DNA of 64,000 nt, taken from the NCBI GenBank assembly GCA_009760855.2, contig WPIO01000006.1, positions 8,875,001 through 8,939,000 of the forward strand, in the 5' to 3' direction. The stretch comes from Cristatella mucedo. Lineage: Eukaryota > Bryozoa > Phylactolaemata > Cristatellidae. Each line of letters opens with the position of its first letter. The stretch's first letter is position 1. The translations under genes were made by a program, and so were the position numbers. The notes beneath the pieces are model-generated. The model searched no databases. It had not been told where the DNA came from and saw only the letters and a list, made by a program, of their open reading frames with translations. Below, piece after piece: positions 10,288-23,551 of this stretch.

Positions 10288-13200
10288 AATGCAATGTATG
10301 TTGTAATTTAATGTATTGTATCTCCGTCAGTAACTCAGCAAAGTCATAAAGACCATGTGGGTGTTACACAGGAGAGTTTTGTATAGCACAGTCACAGCCT
10401 AAGCTGCTTTCGGTACGCATTCGGTAGCCAACAGAGTTCGTCTCACGCAACAAAGAAAAAGTGAGAAGCATAGCAGAGTCGGGAAAGCAGTTGAGATAGT
10501 AAGTAGCATAGAATTAGCCGCTCAGGACCGCTGAAAAGGATGTGCCATAGTCGGCCGTAGGAGAGTAGTTGTCATTGCATAAGAATTGTGGAAGCGAGTT
10601 CCACAGTCTAGGACCTACAGAGCTAAACCGTCTGTCGCCAACGGTCTTTATGCGGAGGAATAGGACAGCTAATTTATTGTCCACACAGGATCTGAGGGCG
10701 CGAACAGGCTGAAACTGATGCAGCAGTTCAGCTAGGTACGAAGGAGCCAAGCCGTGGCGGGCCTTGTGGGTCAGCGTAAGAACTTTGCTCTGTATCCGTT
10801 GCTCAACCGGCAACCATCCTAACTCTTTTAGCAAAGGCGACACGTGCTCAAACCGGTGGGACTTAAAGATTAGCCTTGCAGCCATATTCATACTCTTCTG
10901 CAGTGGCCCTAATAGCTCTCTTTGGCAGCCCGGCTAATAAGGAATTGCAATAATCAAGCCGAGACGGTAGTTAAATATTTTACAAGAAACTGTGGGAGAC
11001 AGCTCCTAATCTTGGATAGGGATCGGACGTGATGGTTAGTTTAGAAGCAGTCTTCTGAATGAAGCTTTGAAAATTAAGGCAGCTGTTGAAAACGACACCT
11101 ACATTTCAAGCTTGTGGTGATGATCGCACAATAGCATCACTTATTAGAAGAGCAAAGCTTTTTAATCCAGCCACACGCTTAGGGTGTCCTTTGAGCAGCA
11201 GTTCGGTTTTATCATCATTTAATTTCGAAAAGTTTTCCGACATCCCGGATTGAATATCGGCAAGGCAAGCATTCAGTTTCTCAGTTGCTGCAGCAGATTC
11301 CGACAGTTTGAATGATCAATACAGCTGAGCATCGTCAGTATTAAAGTGATATCCTAATCCATGGGCCTTAGTTGCTGTTCCCAGAGTTCGAGTATAAATG
11401 GAGAATAGCAAGGTACCGAGTACAGACCATTGAGGGACTCCACAGGTGACTATTCTCGTGTGGGAGACCTGACCCCCACACGACACGGATTGAACACGAT
11501 CAGACAAGTACCATTTAAACCACGCCAGTGCTTCGTCTGCCAGACCGATTGTTGTCCTCAATCGTTCAAGCAGAACCTCGTGATCAATGGTGTTGAAGGC
11601 AGCAGACAGATCTAGCAGAGCTAGGGCAGTGACATTTCCGTTGTCGTTGCCACGTAGAACGTCATCGTTAACAAGGAGAGCAGTTTCAGCGGAGTGCTGC
11701 CCCTTGAACCCTGATTGAAATGTTTCTGACAATTTATATTTTCAGTATGTTCAACCAGCTGCTTAGCAACAATTTTTCAAGAATCTTTGATAAAAAAGAA
11801 AGAAGAGAAAGTGGGCGATAGTTTGCAAAGACCTCTGTGTCTAATCCAGGCTTTTTAAGAATGTGTCTAACGATTGCCGGTTTGAAGGACTTGGGGACGA
11901 CCCCTTTTCTCAAAGAAGCGTTACAAATCTTGGTTATGGCAGGGCTAAGCTGGTCTGCTAGTGAAGACCACGGAGATGAGGGTATAGGGTCTTCAGGAGA
12001 CGAGCTCTTTTTGCTAGACCTTATTAAGGTAACCACATCGCATGCAGAAACATTGGAGAACCTTTTAAGGAAGGTCATAGGTTGTTGGAATGGCGATTTC
12101 TTCAGTCGGAGGGGGCTTAATAGAAGAGCGAATGTGCACAGTTTTTTCAGTAAAGAAGGCTGAAAACTTCTCTGTTAAGCCCTCAATACCTGGGGAGTCA
12201 GACCGCACAGCATTGGCCAGTAAATGGCTTACTGTCTTTTAAATCTTTTTAGTGTCCGACTGGAAATAATTCAGCTTTCGAATGAAAAAAGAAGCCGCGG
12301 TCTTTTTAAGCTTTCATGTGTAAACACAAAGGAAGTCTTTGAATATGAAAATTAAAAATTGATTAGATCTGCATCAGACCCCGATTTCTTGAAACGACGT
12401 TCAAGCCTGCTCTTAACACGGCGCATCTTTAGCAGTTTCTTTGTAAATTGAAAGGAATCTCCACGACTTTGAACACGGATAGAATGAACCGGAGCTTGTT
12501 TGTCAAGAGCACTCCCGAGTGTCATGTTCATCGCATCACTAAGGGTATCGAGGCTGCCGGTCGAGTCTGAATGCAGATCAAGAAGACCTGCATCACAAAC
12601 AGATTTCAAAAACTTGTCCATGTCAATGCTTTGCAAATTACGTCGTTTTACAAGTTCGACATTAATAATAATAATAATAATAATAATATTGCACTTGATA
12701 ATTACCCTATACATGCAAGGGAGCATGATCAGTAAACGAGAACGAACCATAATCTGAGAGGGTCAGTGGGCACACCACAAGGTCCGTGGGGAGGACATCC
12801 TTGGTGATCACGAGATCTAGAATGTGGCCACCAACGAGGGTGCAATGATTAACGTGTTGGGCCAAACCAAAATTCTCCAGACAGTCAAGAAATGAGCGAA
12901 CCTGGCTGTTGCTAGGGTCGTCGACGTGAATATTGAAGTCTCCTACAATCAGTAACGGCCCGGCACATACAAATATTTTTTTGCGAGGAACTCTGAAAAC
13001 TCCTCTATAAGTTTAGACAGCCAGAAGGAGGCCGGTATATCACAACAGTGAGAGGCATTGTCTTCGATGAAGACCTGATTGCAACCGATTCAAACGATGA
13101 CCCATGCGAGAAACTGCACATAGCCAAACGATTTGCGAACAACAATTGCAACCCCCTGCACCAAACTTGTCAGAACGCATGGACTGATAGAATGAGAACC

Positions 13201-13690
13201 CGGGTAGAAGCGTCTCAGAAATATAGCTACTGGAACAAGGCGTCATCCAAGTTTCGGTAAGCAGAAATGCATCTAGCTTCTCCAGGACCACCTGATAGGT
13301 AACCCCTTAGTTTTTAGCGAGCGGACATTTAGTAGGCGGAATTTAAGAGGCTGTCCAACAACTGGGCGACGGCGATGAAGTGGCTGGTATTCTCCTCCGT
13401 TTTCGTCCGGCCCGGCGGACGCGGGCTCTTCGAATTTGAATTGGACCTTGGTAACGGCCGTCGGACGACGTTTCGCAACGTGCTGGGCTACGGCGGGTGG
13501 GCCACTACCGCAACAAGTACTATTTAGCGCTTTAAACTTACGAGTCGTAGGTTTGATAGCCGAGCTGTTGATAGGGCGAACGCATGATGCAGGAAGGTTC
13601 TCACTGACCCGCCGGAGAAGGCCCGCAGGTCGGTATCGTCCCTCAATTTTGCACAGCAAGCCAATGTCTACGTTCAAGAAGGCCAGTAGA
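10288..13690 (-). mobile_element. LINE family B (CR1/L2-like), long but broken copy
   Basis: Read on the minus strand from 13,690 down: an N-terminal region ending PLKFRLLNVRSLKTK (start of the apurinic endonuclease), FLLTETWM (metal-site Glu) at about 13,260, GDFNIHVDD at about 12,930, RT fingers ([20 protein letters not shown]) at 11,760-11,840, palm ([29 protein letters not shown]) at 11,316-11,732, and the C-terminal ...GPRLWNSLPQFL at about 10,570. The catalytic YADD is changed (NTDD), the frame shifts several times, and GVPQGS reads GVPQWS, so the copy is dead. The 3' tail at 10,288-10,320 is made of T(G/A)TAAT-like units. Confidence 0.88.
12661..12701 (-). repeat. Possible minimal LINE A 3'-tail insertion inside LINE B
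   Basis: An (ATT)n run followed by gcacttgataa is the reverse complement of the very end of LINE A (TTATCAAGTGC then ATT repeats). It interrupts the B coding sequence between the endonuclease and RT parts. Only about eleven non-repeat bases identify it. Confidence 0.55.
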
Positions 13691-15110
13691 TGTAAAGTCT
13701 TTCTTCTTGTTTTAATTGATCTTTCGGCAGATTTAGATACTATTGATCGCCAGCATCCTTTGGAGCACCTCTCACTTTGCCTGGGCATCGCTGTAATTGT
13801 ACTGCAATTTTGTTAAGTCCTGTCTTAGTGAGAGACTCCGGAGTATTGACGTGAACAGAAAAAAGATTAGCCGAGGAACCACTAAAGAATGGGGTACCTC
13901 GGGGCTCTGTGTTTGGCCTGGTTCTTTTTCATGTCTAAACTCTTCATCTCATCGAAGTGACTGCCAGGCACAGCCTAGACTTTCACTTCTATGCAGATGA
14001 CACTCAGTTATAACTTTGCTTTGATCTCTCTCAGCCCTCCAGCTCGTCGAATTCTCTCAACTCCGTCGCTGCATCCACCGATAGCATTTTAATGAGGATG
14101 GCACCAAACTTTCTTAAATGAAATGATGATACAACTGACTTATCCGTTACGGGCCAACAAAGCATGACTCGGAAGTTTGAAAACCTAACGCTTAAATCGG
14201 CTTTGCTAGTATATTTTCTATTGAATCTACACAAAACCCACGTGTCTTGCTCCAAAGTGACAGTTCATTAGATGACCACATCAGCTCCACAGTCAAGTGT
14301 GTCTACGTTCAGATACATAAAATTAGTAAAATTTGGGCTTTCTTAAACAAGAATACCACTTCTAAATTTTTTCACACACTTGTGACATTCCATTTTGACT
14401 TCTATAACTCACTGCTTGCTGGTCTACAGGCCTTTGCAATCAGGCACTTGAAGTTGGTGCAAAACTCTGCAGCCACGCTTGTCTGTCATACGCTTCGCAG
14501 TTACCTCATCATTCTGCTTCACGTGGGCTTGCACTGGCTCCCATTTGAGCATCTCAACGACTTCACGGTTCTGTCACTTACTTGTAGCTCCCTTTATTAC
14601 TAGACTCCATCTTACCTATCAGATCTACTCCTCCACCAGGCTAAGCATCGTACCAACCACAGTTCTGAATATAAGCTTTTACCGAAACCTTTTATGAAAA
14701 TTAAGTCCTTTGTAGAAAGGGCCTTTATTTCGCATGCTCCCAAAGCCTGGAACCAACTCCCGACTGGCGTCACGACAACCCCTTAATTGACATTAAAAAA
14801 TAAACTAAATATACGTGTATTTATTGCAGCATTTAGTGGCTCCATGCGATTCGTCCTGTTAGTGCCTATTTGTGCTGACACTGTGTACGCTACTATTAGC
14901 TGTTTATGCATGCTGACCGTGTGTATGTCACATCTAACCATATTCTGCTTGTTGTCACTAAACATGATACCATTAACCACTCGGTCATGCTTCCTTTGCA
15001 GCAAAGGTAAAGTGCCTAGAAAGAGATTAAGTTCTCTGATGGCACTATGCAAAATGTATTAATAACAATAACAATAGCATAGTTATATTATTATAGTAAT
15101 TGAATATTTA
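13691..15110 (+). mobile_element. LINE family A, RT palm to 3' tail
   Basis: Continues in plus orientation beyond the B insertion: LLVLIDLSADLDTIDRQHPL at 13,707, a HFYADDTQL trace at about 13,980, the RT C-terminal region to 14,790 (AFAIRHLKLVQNSAATLVC at about 14,430), then the 3' UTR with the stem-loop (aagtgcctagaaagagattaagttctctgatggcac) at 15,010-15,045 and an AAT/AAC-rich tail. Multiple stops. Confidence 0.82.
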
Positions 15111-17110
<2,000 letters not shown>

Positions 17111-17114
17111 GCAT

Positions 17115-17510
17115 CACGGAGACTGGGCTTCCATCTCTGGCATCGCCTATTAAATCTGCACTAGTTCCAATACAAGGCTAGGCATCGTATAACCTGCTGT
17201 TCCGATCAATTCGTTTTTCCGGGCCTTAAACCAATCTCTAATTCTTTGGGTGACTATACATATTGTTGATGTGTTCTTGAAGCCTGGAATTCACTTCCGA
17301 ATGGTTTAATGTCTTTCTCTTATTTGGCGATGTCTAAAAAGAGTGAAAAGTCACCTATTCTTCACATCCTATCCTGGGCTCCACGGGCATTGTCCTTTGT
17401 GTGCTTACGCCTGCTTGCGAAAGTTATCATTAATCAATTGACTTGCTTCCTTTTCGGTAAGGTTCAAGTGTCTAGAAATATAGACGGACCTGTTAGGTTG
17501 CTATAAAAAT
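17115..17510 (+). repeat. LINE family A 3' region, very degenerate
   Basis: Keeps the order 'aggctaggcatcgta', 'aagcctggaattcac', 'ccacgg...gtgcttacgcctgct', 'aagtgtctagaa' of better A copies. Confidence 0.6.
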
Positions 17511-17671
17511 TTCTTTTCATGTGTATCTTCTTAATAGAACTGTTGGTTATGTAAACAGTTTTCCCGGCCCTATACTTTACAAGAGTACTGGTTGCAAAAT
17601 TTATGGACCTGAACACATCAGTCTTAATGCTCTAAGTAAGTGCAGACTGCAATGCTCCGGCGGCAAGGAGA

Positions 17672-17752
17672 GCCGCGGTGGCACACTAGGTAAGGCGGTT
17701 TCTTTCACGACCTCGGTAACTGAGGTCGGGGGTTCGATTCCTGCGGTGGGCG
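17672..17752 (+). repeat. tRNA-like SINE head or tRNA pseudogene
   Basis: TGGCACACTAGG at 17,679 fits an RNA polymerase III A box and GGTTCGATTCC at 17,731 is a perfect B box. Between them lies CTTTCAC, the form of a tRNA-Glu(TTC) anticodon loop, followed by an extra 5-bp hairpin (acctc/gaggt). The acceptor stem pairs only at its outer three positions, so it is not a working tRNA. Confidence 0.55.
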
Positions 17753-17759
17753 ATCCTTT

Positions 17760-19500
17760 ATCGCTGCTGCAAGCGGTGGTTATAGCCGGAAAGGTTCTTC
17801 TGTCGCTATACAAAACGAGGCTGTTATCAGCTAGGATTTATTTATTTTATCACTTCAAGAAGCCCATCCTTGATGCTTAATAGCAACACGAAGGCGATCG
17901 GGAGATTTCAAAATGAGACCCAAGAGGTTTGCTGCACTTATTGCTGCCAGATGTCAAGCACTTGGTCAGGCACTTCTCATTTACCAAACAATTACTTGAC
18001 TCAGTATTTGCAGATTGGGACAGGAAATTGGTCCATATTGAGTGTCGGAGCCTCTATCAGCTAGAAAGTGCGATTATAAACGGCCAAAATCGGGTGTTCA
18101 ACAATTTAGGCCTGGTTTAAGGTGCGGCTAGGGACGGTTTCGGTCCCGGAAACTACGCGAAAGGTGCCTACTGCAGCAAACGAATCCTCAATCCCTAAAC
18201 TGGACGCGTGGTAGCTCCTACCGGATGGCTACAAGGCTTTGAGGTTGAGACTGCCATGCTAAGAAAGTGGTGCCCTGCAGCCGGAGACGGTCGGTGGCTT
18301 TGAGGCGTTACCCCAAAGAACGGCTAGAAGCACAGCAGCCGGTCAGTCTACCCATTCAGTTTGCTTCGGTTTCTAGAGTGGCTTGCATTTGCCAGCCGGA
18401 CGGCCATATTGTTTAGAGCTGCTAAAGAAGGGCAAGTTGGTTTAGAGACGGCTCTAAGCAGACCCACCACCACCCCACCACCCCCCCCCCAGGTGGGCAT
18501 TCGGTGGGCTGCTGCATCAGACTCTCCCATTGCCCTCGCAAAGGGCTAGCCGCGAACGCCCGCGCGTCAGGAGCGAGAACAACCCGCCTGGTGCTGCACG
18601 TTTCGGCTTCAGGCTGTCCGGAAATGAGGTCCGCTAATCTTGTGCTGAGAAATTAACAAACCCTTTATTGGCGGCCTGACGCCCACGTGCTGGGCTCACC
18701 TTCGATGCATTTCTCCAGACTCCGGCTTGAGAGTTTTTCCTTTTTTTAGACGGACCTAACCTTTCAAGCATCGGGCCTGCTGCCGCAATTGCTCGAAGCG
18801 ACTACGAATTTTTATTGTGGATCTTTTGAGAGTTTTCCCGCGCCATCATTCATCGGCTAGCCATATTTGCAAGCGGCCTGCAGGAGCCATCTGGCCAAAT
18901 GCTGATTCGGAGTCATTTCACAGATCAAGTTGCTTTGTAAACAGATGTAGCCATATATTTTTGAGCCGATTGTGTTAAAGGGGCCTGCTGCTGACGGCAA
19001 ACCTTGGCAGCTGCAGAACCAAAGGGTAGCCAACTGGCTAAATTATGCCATTGGAGAAATTTTAGGAAGGCACCTGGGGAGTGCTCCATTTTCCAGTCAA
19101 TCACTTGAGAGAGGACTGCAGTCCTTCTACAGAGAGCTAAGACGAGCGCCATCTATCATGAGCAGGAGTAGCCAGCCTGCTGGTACTTTTCGGATGCAGC
19201 GAGTCATCACGAGGTTGCAATACCCAGTAGTCAGTGCTCAGGCGAATCTCTCGTGGCGGTTCTTGCTTGACAAACTGGGCTCGGGTGAGAGATACATTTG
19301 CACTGAGACTGAAGCAGCTCTATATAAGTGCTCTAAGCATTGGCTCACTAGTTTTGGGCCGTGTTTTTTTATGTAAATGTACTATCAATTGTGTAATCGC
19401 AGAGGTGGAATTATATTGCTATAGCCGTAACTGCAGTGTGGCTACGGTAAAAAACTCAAGCGTGAAACCGTTGCAACCCAACCACACAGATGATTTCAGT
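17760..19500. other. Unassigned DNA
   Basis: A moderately GC-rich stretch at 18,120-18,720 includes a C-rich run at 18,466-18,492. Open stretches at 18,972-19,376 on the plus strand have no recognised motif. I see no gene or known repeat. Confidence 0.35.
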
Positions 19501-19519
19501 ATATCGGACACATTTGGAA

Positions 19520-19872
19520 AGAGCTCATCTGCTCTAAGCTTTCTTAGCATTTAACGGGGAATTTCAAGAAGATACTCAGAAAATGTGTCCGATAATCAGA
19601 TATATGTTTAGGGTATCTTTCGAAAGGCAAATATGTTGGAACTGGGATCGGAAGTTCCAACGACTTCCACATGAAAGAAAAATCGGTTATGAAAACCACG
19701 TCTAACCCGAATGTAAACCGAAAGCAACAAATATACTACTAAAAATATTTACTCATCTCCGCATCATATGCGGCTTGTATCCCAACTCATCGAATCTTGT
19801 TAGATCGCGACATATGCTTGAAGCTTGTTTAGTTGCATACTTGTGACTTTTATACAGCTTCATTTCCAGGGT
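19520..19872 (+). repeat. Left arm of the inverted-repeat element
   Basis: Ends inward at catttccagg. Near its outer side, tatcggacacattt (19,502-19,515) and aaatgtgtccgata (19,581-19,594) form a second, perfect 14-base inverted repeat. Confidence 0.78.
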
Positions 19873-20177
19873 GTTTTGGTGCCTTGTAAATTAAATAAGT
19901 CGGCTAATATTTTACGCGTCGAAGTGAAATTTGAATTGTAAGTTCAACTCAGCTTGTTTTACATTAGTCTGGAATATTTTTTATTTTGGTTTAGTACATT
20001 TGGTTCTGTACGTCCACGATTACAGAAAAAAAAGTTCCAGGACGTTTGATAACGTATGCAGCCAAATTTACGTAATCGAAATAATCAATATTCAAGAATA
20101 TTGTCAAACCAGCAGATTTGAACTGCACTTCAAATTTATTCTGATGCGTGACGTATTATATGTATCGCGCCAACTGA

Positions 20178-20510
20178 CCATGGAAATGAAACTGTACAAA
20201 AGTCCCAAGAATGCACCTAAACAAGCTTCAAGCATATGTAGAGATCTACCAAGGTTTGATAAGTTGGGATACAAGTCGCATATGATGCAGAGATAGGTAA
20301 ACTTTTTATTCGCAGATCTTTTGCTTCCGGTTTACATCTGGGTTGGGCGTGGTTTATATTACACATTTTTTTTTCATGCGGAAGTCGTCAGAACTTGCAA
20401 TCCCAGTTCTAATATATTTGTCTTTAGTAAGGTAACACAAACACAGATTTTATTGTCGGACAAATTTTATAGGTAGTTTTTTACTTTCCCCGAGAATTAT
20501 GCAATCGTGG
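20178..20510 (-). repeat. Right arm of the inverted-repeat element
   Basis: Starts inward at ccatggaaatg and runs out to ccccgagaattatgcaat, the complement of the gcatttaacgggg side of the left arm. A further small palindrome (gtgaccttcggtcac, 20,525-20,539) lies just outside. Confidence 0.78.
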
Positions 20511-21103
20511 TGTCACACCTGCAGTGACCTTCGGTCACATGTACTCAAAGTCTAAGTTTGGCTCTTTGTAAGTTCCGGTATGCAAGGATTCGTTTGCTAG
20601 TGACTTGGCAACGCAGAGTTGCTGTGCCTTTTCATCGCCACGTTAGGAGTCACCGTCGCCCGCTAGTTGGCGCTCGCCTGAGCCAGTCGTGCTGGTCACG
20701 TTCGGAGCAACAGAGCCGGCGTACCTCAGCGAATCGTCCTAGGATAGCGAGCCCGGCGGTATGCAGTTGACTCGAGAGAATCCGAAGCTGGAATAGCCAC
20801 GCCACGTGCAAGTGAAGCGATAACCGTGCGTGAGCAGGGCAATTGTTGAGAGGCTCCGGACTGTGGACCGGCTTAGGTCTCGCAGGTTCTAAGCTAGCGA
20901 AAGTGTCAATAGCCGATGCTCGCGTGCATGCTTGTGCTGTTGCAGTGGAGTGACTCGCAGGCGCGGATTTCCAGTTGCGATTGACTCCGCGGCTCCGCCT
21001 TCAATGACTCGTACTCAATGACTTAATGACTCTGGGTCTTCCCTACGGGACTACGGTGGCCGCGGCTTTTCTTTTTTGTCTTGCACCTGTGCAATGTCGA
21101 GTG

Positions 21104-21274
<171 letters not shown>

Positions 21275-21466
21275 GACTCCTAGAAGCGCGTTGAATATTG
21301 ACTTGCACCTTTTCAAGACCTCGTCTGCCCCTGTGCAGTGGACCGGCGGCGCGATGAAGCGTCAGTCCTCGCCCAGTGCGGCAAGCGGCAGCTTGCGGGA
21401 CTCTCTTGCGCCACCTGTCTCGCACTTAGTGACTAGTGGCCAGACCGCGGTCGGCGCACGTTCTCA

Positions 21467-21472
21467 TTTAAT
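21467..21472 (-). promoter_or_regulatory. Possible polyadenylation signal ATTAAA
   Basis: TTTAAT on the plus strand is ATTAAA on the minus strand, about 100 bases after the stop codon of the 21.6-23.5 kb ORF. No clear GU-rich element follows. Confidence 0.35.
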
Positions 21473-21571
21473 TCAAGGAAAACGCAAGTCTTTTGATGCC
21501 ACCGCAGCGGCGAGAATGAGCTCAGCGGGAGAACGACCGCCGCGCATGCGCGTGGCGCGACGCACGCACGG

Positions 21572-23551
21572 TCAGTACAGTTCGGCCTGAGCGAGCGTGT
21601 TCAGCGTGGCGTCCACCATCTTCTCCATCGCCCTCACGTAGGCGTCAAAGTTCATGCTAAAGCTAGGGACGCGACCGGGGTGAACTTCGGACACGCAGAT
21701 CCGCGACTCAGTCTCTCCAAAGTCCGCGGCGGCCGTGCGTCGCAGCGCAGCCACCTCTGACGCGCACCGCAGGTCGACCGACTGGCGACTGGCCATCGGC
21801 GGCAGTGCGCCTTTACGCTTTCTCACGCGCGCGCGCCCCGCGTCATCCAGCTCGTGCCACAGTGCGGGCTGCTGCTGCATCTGCGACTGCGGCAGCTGCT
21901 GCCGTACCGCCGCCGCAGCGGCGGTGGCGGCAGCTTCAGCCCGTAAGTGTTTCTTCTTCTGCTGCCGTTTTCGCTTCTCGCGTGCCAGCAACTTGATCAG
22001 CTCCATTTTGGCCGCAATCGGCACGGCCATCGACGCGCCATCTTTGCACTCTTCATCCTCCTCCTCCTCCTCCTCCTCCCGCTCCTCGCCGGTGACCGAC
22101 GATCGCCCGGCTTCGGCGCGAGGCGTCCGCGCCTTCGCCCTCGACTTGATCGCCGCTAGCTTGCTCCTGTCCACCGAGGCGACGGCGGAGCCGCCATCCC
22201 GAGAGCTCGCACGCGCTCGCCCGGCGTCGTGCTCACCGCGCAGCTCAGCCGCTGCAGCGGTGGCATCGAGAGGAGGCAAACGGAGAGGAGGCTGGCGGTC
22301 CGCCGCCGCCGTCGCCACCACAGCGAGCGACATCGAGTGGGGATGCCCTCGAGTTTCACAGCGACGCTGTCGCTCGCGCTTCGACCGCGCGTCGGATTCG
22401 GGCGTCGCGTCTCCGCCGGGGCTAGCCACCGACGCGCCGCCGACGCGCGACGCATGCGCAGCCGCCGCTTCGTTCGTTTGGACGCTCTGGTCTTGGCTAC
22501 TCCTTCCGAATGGTGACACTTCGAGACTCGCCGCTTCGGCGTGGTGGCGAGGAGGATCCTTCGCGCCGGCCGTCGGCTGCCGCCGCGGCTCCGGCGGCCG
22601 CGGCGGCGTAGGAGGCGGTAGTGGTTCGAGAGCTTCTAAGGCCTTGTCCCTGAATGAGCGGCGCCTCGCCACCGCCGGGTTTTTCGAGGCGGGCCGCGAC
22701 AGCTGGCGAGCGACTAGCGTCGCAGGACTGGCGGACGACGAGACGGCAGCGGTTGCTGTGAGGCTGATGCCACGCACCAATCCGTCACCCTCTGCCGTAA
22801 CTGGCGACCGCTCATCGGCGTCCGTGGAGGCCGGGGCCGCGAACGCGGACGATGCTTTGCCGGCCATGGCGGCGGCGCTTATTTCGCCGCCGCTGCCGTC
22901 GCGCCGCCCTCGCAACGACGCGGCGGACGAGGTGAGGCGGCTTCCGTTCCAGACGAACCTCTTTTTGAACTCTTCGAATTCCTCCTCCACGGTTGGCTTC
23001 GAGCGGCTGCGAAACCAGTGAAGAGGGTCGGCGTCGCCGCAGTCCATAACTCGCTCCGCCGAAGGCGGTGGGAGCTCGCCAGCCGCTACGGCCGCGAGTT
23101 TTCGGGCGCCGCCGGTGCTCTCCGCCGGCGCGCGTGCGTCAGCACCAGGTTCGGACGAGGATGGCGGTAGCTGGTTCTCCTTATTCCCTTTTCTCCGCCT
23201 CCCGCTCTTCGCCGCGGCCGCCTTTTTTGGCTGCTTCGGTGGGTCATCGAGCAGCGGTACGAGGTCGGGCGCCGTGCGAGTGTCGTAGTCGCCTCGGAGA
23301 GTGCTCAAATAGAATTGAACTGTATCGTCCTTATTGACGGCAAACCTTTCCTTCTTCGTGTGCGTTTGGAGGTTAAGCGTGTTCAGGCTGCTGAACGATT
23401 TCTGCAACGACCAACGCAGTCGGCGCCACTGCAACGGGTGGCGAAGCTGTGCCCCCACGGCAGCCGCGCGGCGGTCCACGAGAGGAGCTGCGCGCGCATA
23501 CGAAAGTGCCGCGCGTACGCGCGCGCGTCGAGCCGGGGGCGTGGATAGCAC
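21572..23551 (-). CDS. Unrecognised protein, up to 659 residues, possibly a 3' terminal exon
   Basis: An uninterrupted minus-strand frame of 659 codons. Function unknown. Well-mixed segments that look conserved are residues 51-105 (KSFSSLNTLNLQTH, DDTVQFYLSTLRGDYD), 172-206 (DADPLHWFRSRSKPT, FKKRFVWNGSRL) and the C-terminus (SFSMNFDAYVRAMEKMVD, AQAELY). Between them lie Ala/Pro/Ser/Arg-rich low-complexity stretches, a KEN-box-like NKENQ at 123-127, an acidic Glu run at roughly 495-510, and basic runs such as KRKRQQKKK. These suggest a nuclear, disordered, perhaps cell-cycle-degraded protein (inference). Residues 1-50 may be untranslated: an acceptor-like ttggtcgttgcag sits just before residue 51 (23,401), in phase. 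The antisense strand is also open for up to 428 codons because of high GC, which lowers certainty. Confidence 0.55.
   Translation of the reverse strand: MLSTPPARRARVRAALSYARAAPLVDRRAAAVGAQLRHPLQWRRLRWSLQKSFSSLNTLNLQTHTKKERFAVNKDDTVQFYLSTLRGDYDTRTAPDLVPLLDDPPKQPKKAAAAKSGRRRKGNKENQLPPSSSEPGADARAPAESTGGARKLAAVAAGELPPPSAERVMDCGDADPLHWFRSRSKPTVEEEFEEFKKRFVWNGSRLTSSAASLRGRRDGSGGEISAAAMAGKASSAFAAPASTDADERSPVTAEGDGLVRGISLTATAAVSSSASPATLVARQLSRPASKNPAVARRRSFRDKALEALEPLPPPTPPRPPEPRRQPTAGAKDPPRHHAEAASLEVSPFGRSSQDQSVQTNEAAAAHASRVGGASVASPGGDATPESDARSKRERQRRCETRGHPHSMSLAVVATAAADRQPPLRLPPLDATAAAAELRGEHDAGRARASSRDGGSAVASVDRSKLAAIKSRAKARTPRAEAGRSSVTGEEREEEEEEEDEECKDGASMAVPIAAKMELIKLLAREKRKRQQKKKHLRAEAAATAAAAAVRQQLPQSQMQQQPALWHELDDAGRARVRKRKGALPPMASRQSVDLRCASEVAALRRTAAADFGETESRICVSEVHPGRVPSFSMNFDAYVRAMEKMVDATLNTLAQAELY

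Larger units (their letters stand above)
19520..20510. mobile_element. Foldback-like element with long imperfect inverted repeats
   Basis: The left arm (about 19,520-19,872) and the right arm (about 20,178-20,510) are reverse complements of each other over roughly 340 bases with scattered differences. Examples: gcatcatatgcggcttgtatcc versus the complement of ggatacaagtcgcatatgatgc; catatgcttgaagcttgtttag in both arms; ccagatgtaaaccgg-type blocks. A spacer of about 305 A+T-rich bases separates them and contains no recognised transposase. Compatible with a foldback or MITE-like transposon or a decayed inverted-terminal-repeat element. Confidence 0.8.

Noticed and set aside
21735-23021. 428-codon plus-strand frame opposite the 659-codon minus-strand frame
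   Set aside because: Its product is Ser/Ala/Arg-rich throughout with no well-mixed blocks, as expected for the antisense of a GC-rich coding region; the minus frame has conserved-looking segments.
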